Below are positions 4,738 to 6,058 of a DNA stretch of 6,058 bases, piece by piece. The notes under the pieces were generated by a model that saw nothing but the letters and a program-made list of their open reading frames with translations, had not been told where the DNA came from and did not search any database. The position numbers and the translations under genes are program-made. Source of the DNA: Verrucomicrobiales bacterium (GTDB lineage: Bacteria; Verrucomicrobiota; Verrucomicrobiia; Limisphaerales; Palsa-1400); assembly GCA_028293405.1 (NCBI GenBank), contig JAQGOW010000629.1, positions 1-6,058 on the forward strand, in the 5' to 3' direction. The first letter of the stretch is position 1. Every line of letters begins with the position of its first letter.

Positions 4738-6058
4738 ATGTCACGTAAAATCGTGCTCGTAGCCATTTGCCTTGTCGTTTGCATTTTCGCGATGCGAGCG
4801 TCGGCTGCGAAAACGTTTTACGTTGCGACGAATGGGAACGATGCGTGGTCGGGACACTACGCCACACCGCGCAAGAATGATGGTCCGTTGGCGACTTTGC
4901 AGGAAGCGATCGTTCGCGCACGTGCTGAACGGAAACAGGATCGCGTCGAAATTTTTTTGCGCGATGGTGTCCACGTATTGAACGAACCTCTCGTGCTTAG
5001 AGCGCAAGATTCTGGATTGAGCATTTCACCGTATAAAAAAGAAAATCCGGTGGTGAGTGGCCAAAGTTTGGTTAGCGGTTGGGCGCGGGTCGAAGGGAGC
5101 ACGAATTTGTGGCACGCGCACGTCACGGACGAGAAACTGAGGCAGTGGAATTTTCGTGAGTTGTTCGTGAATAATCATCGCAAGCAGCGAGCGCGAACTC
5201 CGAATGACGGATTTTTTCACCTCGTCGGCAGCATGGTTGGCAATGAAAGTAACAAGGTGAAATACGCGGGCAACGACATCAAACCCGAATGGGCGACGTC
5301 CGGTGAAGTGGAGCTGGTGGCGCATCAGTTGTGGGCGGGGAGTCGGAATCGGATTGTGGCGGTCGAAACCAATTCGCATGTGATTACGTTTGGCGGGCAG
5401 GCCATTACGGAAAACAAAGAAGACAATGGCCGATATTACATCGAGAACGCGCGAGATGCTTTGGATAAACCTGGCGAATGGTTTTTCGACGCGAAAGCGG
5501 GCGAAGTTTTTTATTGGCCGGAAGCTGGCGAGGATTTGACGAAATTGCCGGTCACCGTGCCGCACCTGTCGGAGTTGGTGTTGCTCAAAGGAACCAACGC
5601 GCCCGTGCATGATATCGCGTTTCGCGGACTGACGTTTGCCGACGCTGATTGGCGTCTTGAAACAAACGGTTACTGTGATGTTCAGGCTGCCGTTTATATC
5701 CGCGGGACGGTGCATGGTGAGTTTGCCAACAACTGTGCGATTGAGAACTGCGAGTTTGTGCGATTGGGGAAATACGCGCTGGATTTCGGAAACGGTTGTC
5801 AGAGCAATCGCATCGTCGGCAATGTCATGCACGATCTTGGCGCGGGCGGAGTTCGGCTTGGTGAGACGGATCGCAAGCGGTCATTCGTAACCCCGTCGGG
5901 CCACTTTGAGATCACTGACAATTCCATTCACAACATCGGCATCGTTTATCCGCCAGCCGTTGGGTTGATGTTGTTCCACACCGCCGGCAATCACGTCGCG
6001 CATAACGAAATTCATCACACGTTCTACACCGCGATTTCAATCGGCTGGTCTTGGGGCT
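4738..6058 (+). CDS. Secreted right-handed beta-helix protein, probably GH141-like (3' end cut by window)
   Basis: The frame is open from ATG 4738 to the window edge, giving 440 residues with no stop, so the C-terminus is missing. A Sec signal peptide covers residues 1-23 (MSRK, hydrophobic IVLVAICLVVCIFAM, cleavage near ASA/AK). The mature start, TFYVATNGNDAWSG (26-39), then GPLATLQEAI (49-58) and VEIFLRDGVHVL (70-81), is the classic entry to a pectin-lyase-fold beta-helix with the catalogue-type 'GPxATLQ' turn. An inserted domain covers about 105-285 and includes RYYIENARDALDKPGEWFF (232-250) and FYWPEAGED. Helix coils resume at 290 with N-rich turns (IENCEF, IVGNVMHDLG, ITDNSIHNI) up to HNEIHHTFYTAISIGWSWG (422-440). 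This arrangement matches the beta-helix hydrolases that include GH141 (fucosidase and xylanase members). No Shine-Dalgarno is seen. It lies 48 bp after the GH10-like gene, likely in one operon. The fold is firm; the GH141 assignment is moderate. Confidence 0.85.
   Translation, partial: MSRKIVLVAICLVVCIFAMRASAAKTFYVATNGNDAWSGHYATPRKNDGPLATLQEAIVRARAERKQDRVEIFLRDGVHVLNEPLVLRAQDSGLSISPYKKENPVVSGQSLVSGWARVEGSTNLWHAHVTDEKLRQWNFRELFVNNHRKQRARTPNDGFFHLVGSMVGNESNKVKYAGNDIKPEWATSGEVELVAHQLWAGSRNRIVAVETNSHVITFGGQAITENKEDNGRYYIENARDALDKPGEWFFDAKAGEVFYWPEAGEDLTKLPVTVPHLSELVLLKGTNAPVHDIAFRGLTFADADWRLETNGYCDVQAAVYIRGTVHGEFANNCAIENCEFVRLGKYALDFGNGCQSNRIVGNVMHDLGAGGVRLGETDRKRSFVTPSGHFEITDNSIHNIGIVYPPAVGLMLFHTAGNHVAHNEIHHTFYTAISIGWSWG

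Noticed and set aside
5026..5832. A 268-codon minus-strand open frame
   Set aside because: It is antisense to the beta-helix gene, which has a signal peptide and family motifs through this whole region.

Overview
The window carries seven protein-coding genes with short gaps (the longest is about 180 bp). It has no RNA genes, mobile elements or CRISPR. The mix of a TTG-started bS21 gene, secreted glycoside hydrolases, a secreted squalene-cyclase-fold repeat protein and many genes without a Shine-Dalgarno sequence suggests a free-living, polysaccharide-degrading bacterium. Verrucomicrobiota or another PVC lineage is the best guess, but this rests on gene character only and is not proven.

Left part (1-1300): rpsU (ribosomal protein bS21) reads leftward from a recognisable sigma70-type promoter and a short hairpin-bearing leader. 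Divergent from it is an 84-residue protein that looks like only the dimerisation/phosphoacceptor helices of a histidine kinase, with an H-box but no ATPase domain. Next comes a small secreted, highly charged helical protein of unknown function. Its Shine-Dalgarno is buried in a 12-pair leader hairpin, and it ends at a strong intrinsic terminator.

Middle part (1300-3000, minus strand): a secreted alpha/alpha-toroid protein (prenyltransferase/squalene-oxidase repeats, without the squalene-hopene cyclase DxDD motif) is followed after 49 bp by a single-domain cupin. The two are probably co-transcribed.

Right part (3000-6058, plus strand): divergent from the toroid gene is a Tat-exported GH10-like glycoside hydrolase that keeps both catalytic glutamates but has lost several canonical xylanase subsite motifs. 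It is followed by a secreted right-handed beta-helix protein, probably GH141-like, cut by the window edge. Together they look like a small extracytoplasmic plant-polysaccharide (xylan or pectin-type) degradation unit. A perfect 12-bp palindrome between the two genes could be a regulator site.

No wholly new system is evident. The most unusual points are the orphan phosphoacceptor-domain protein, the buried Shine-Dalgarno of the neighbouring secreted protein, and the divergent active site of the GH10-like enzyme.
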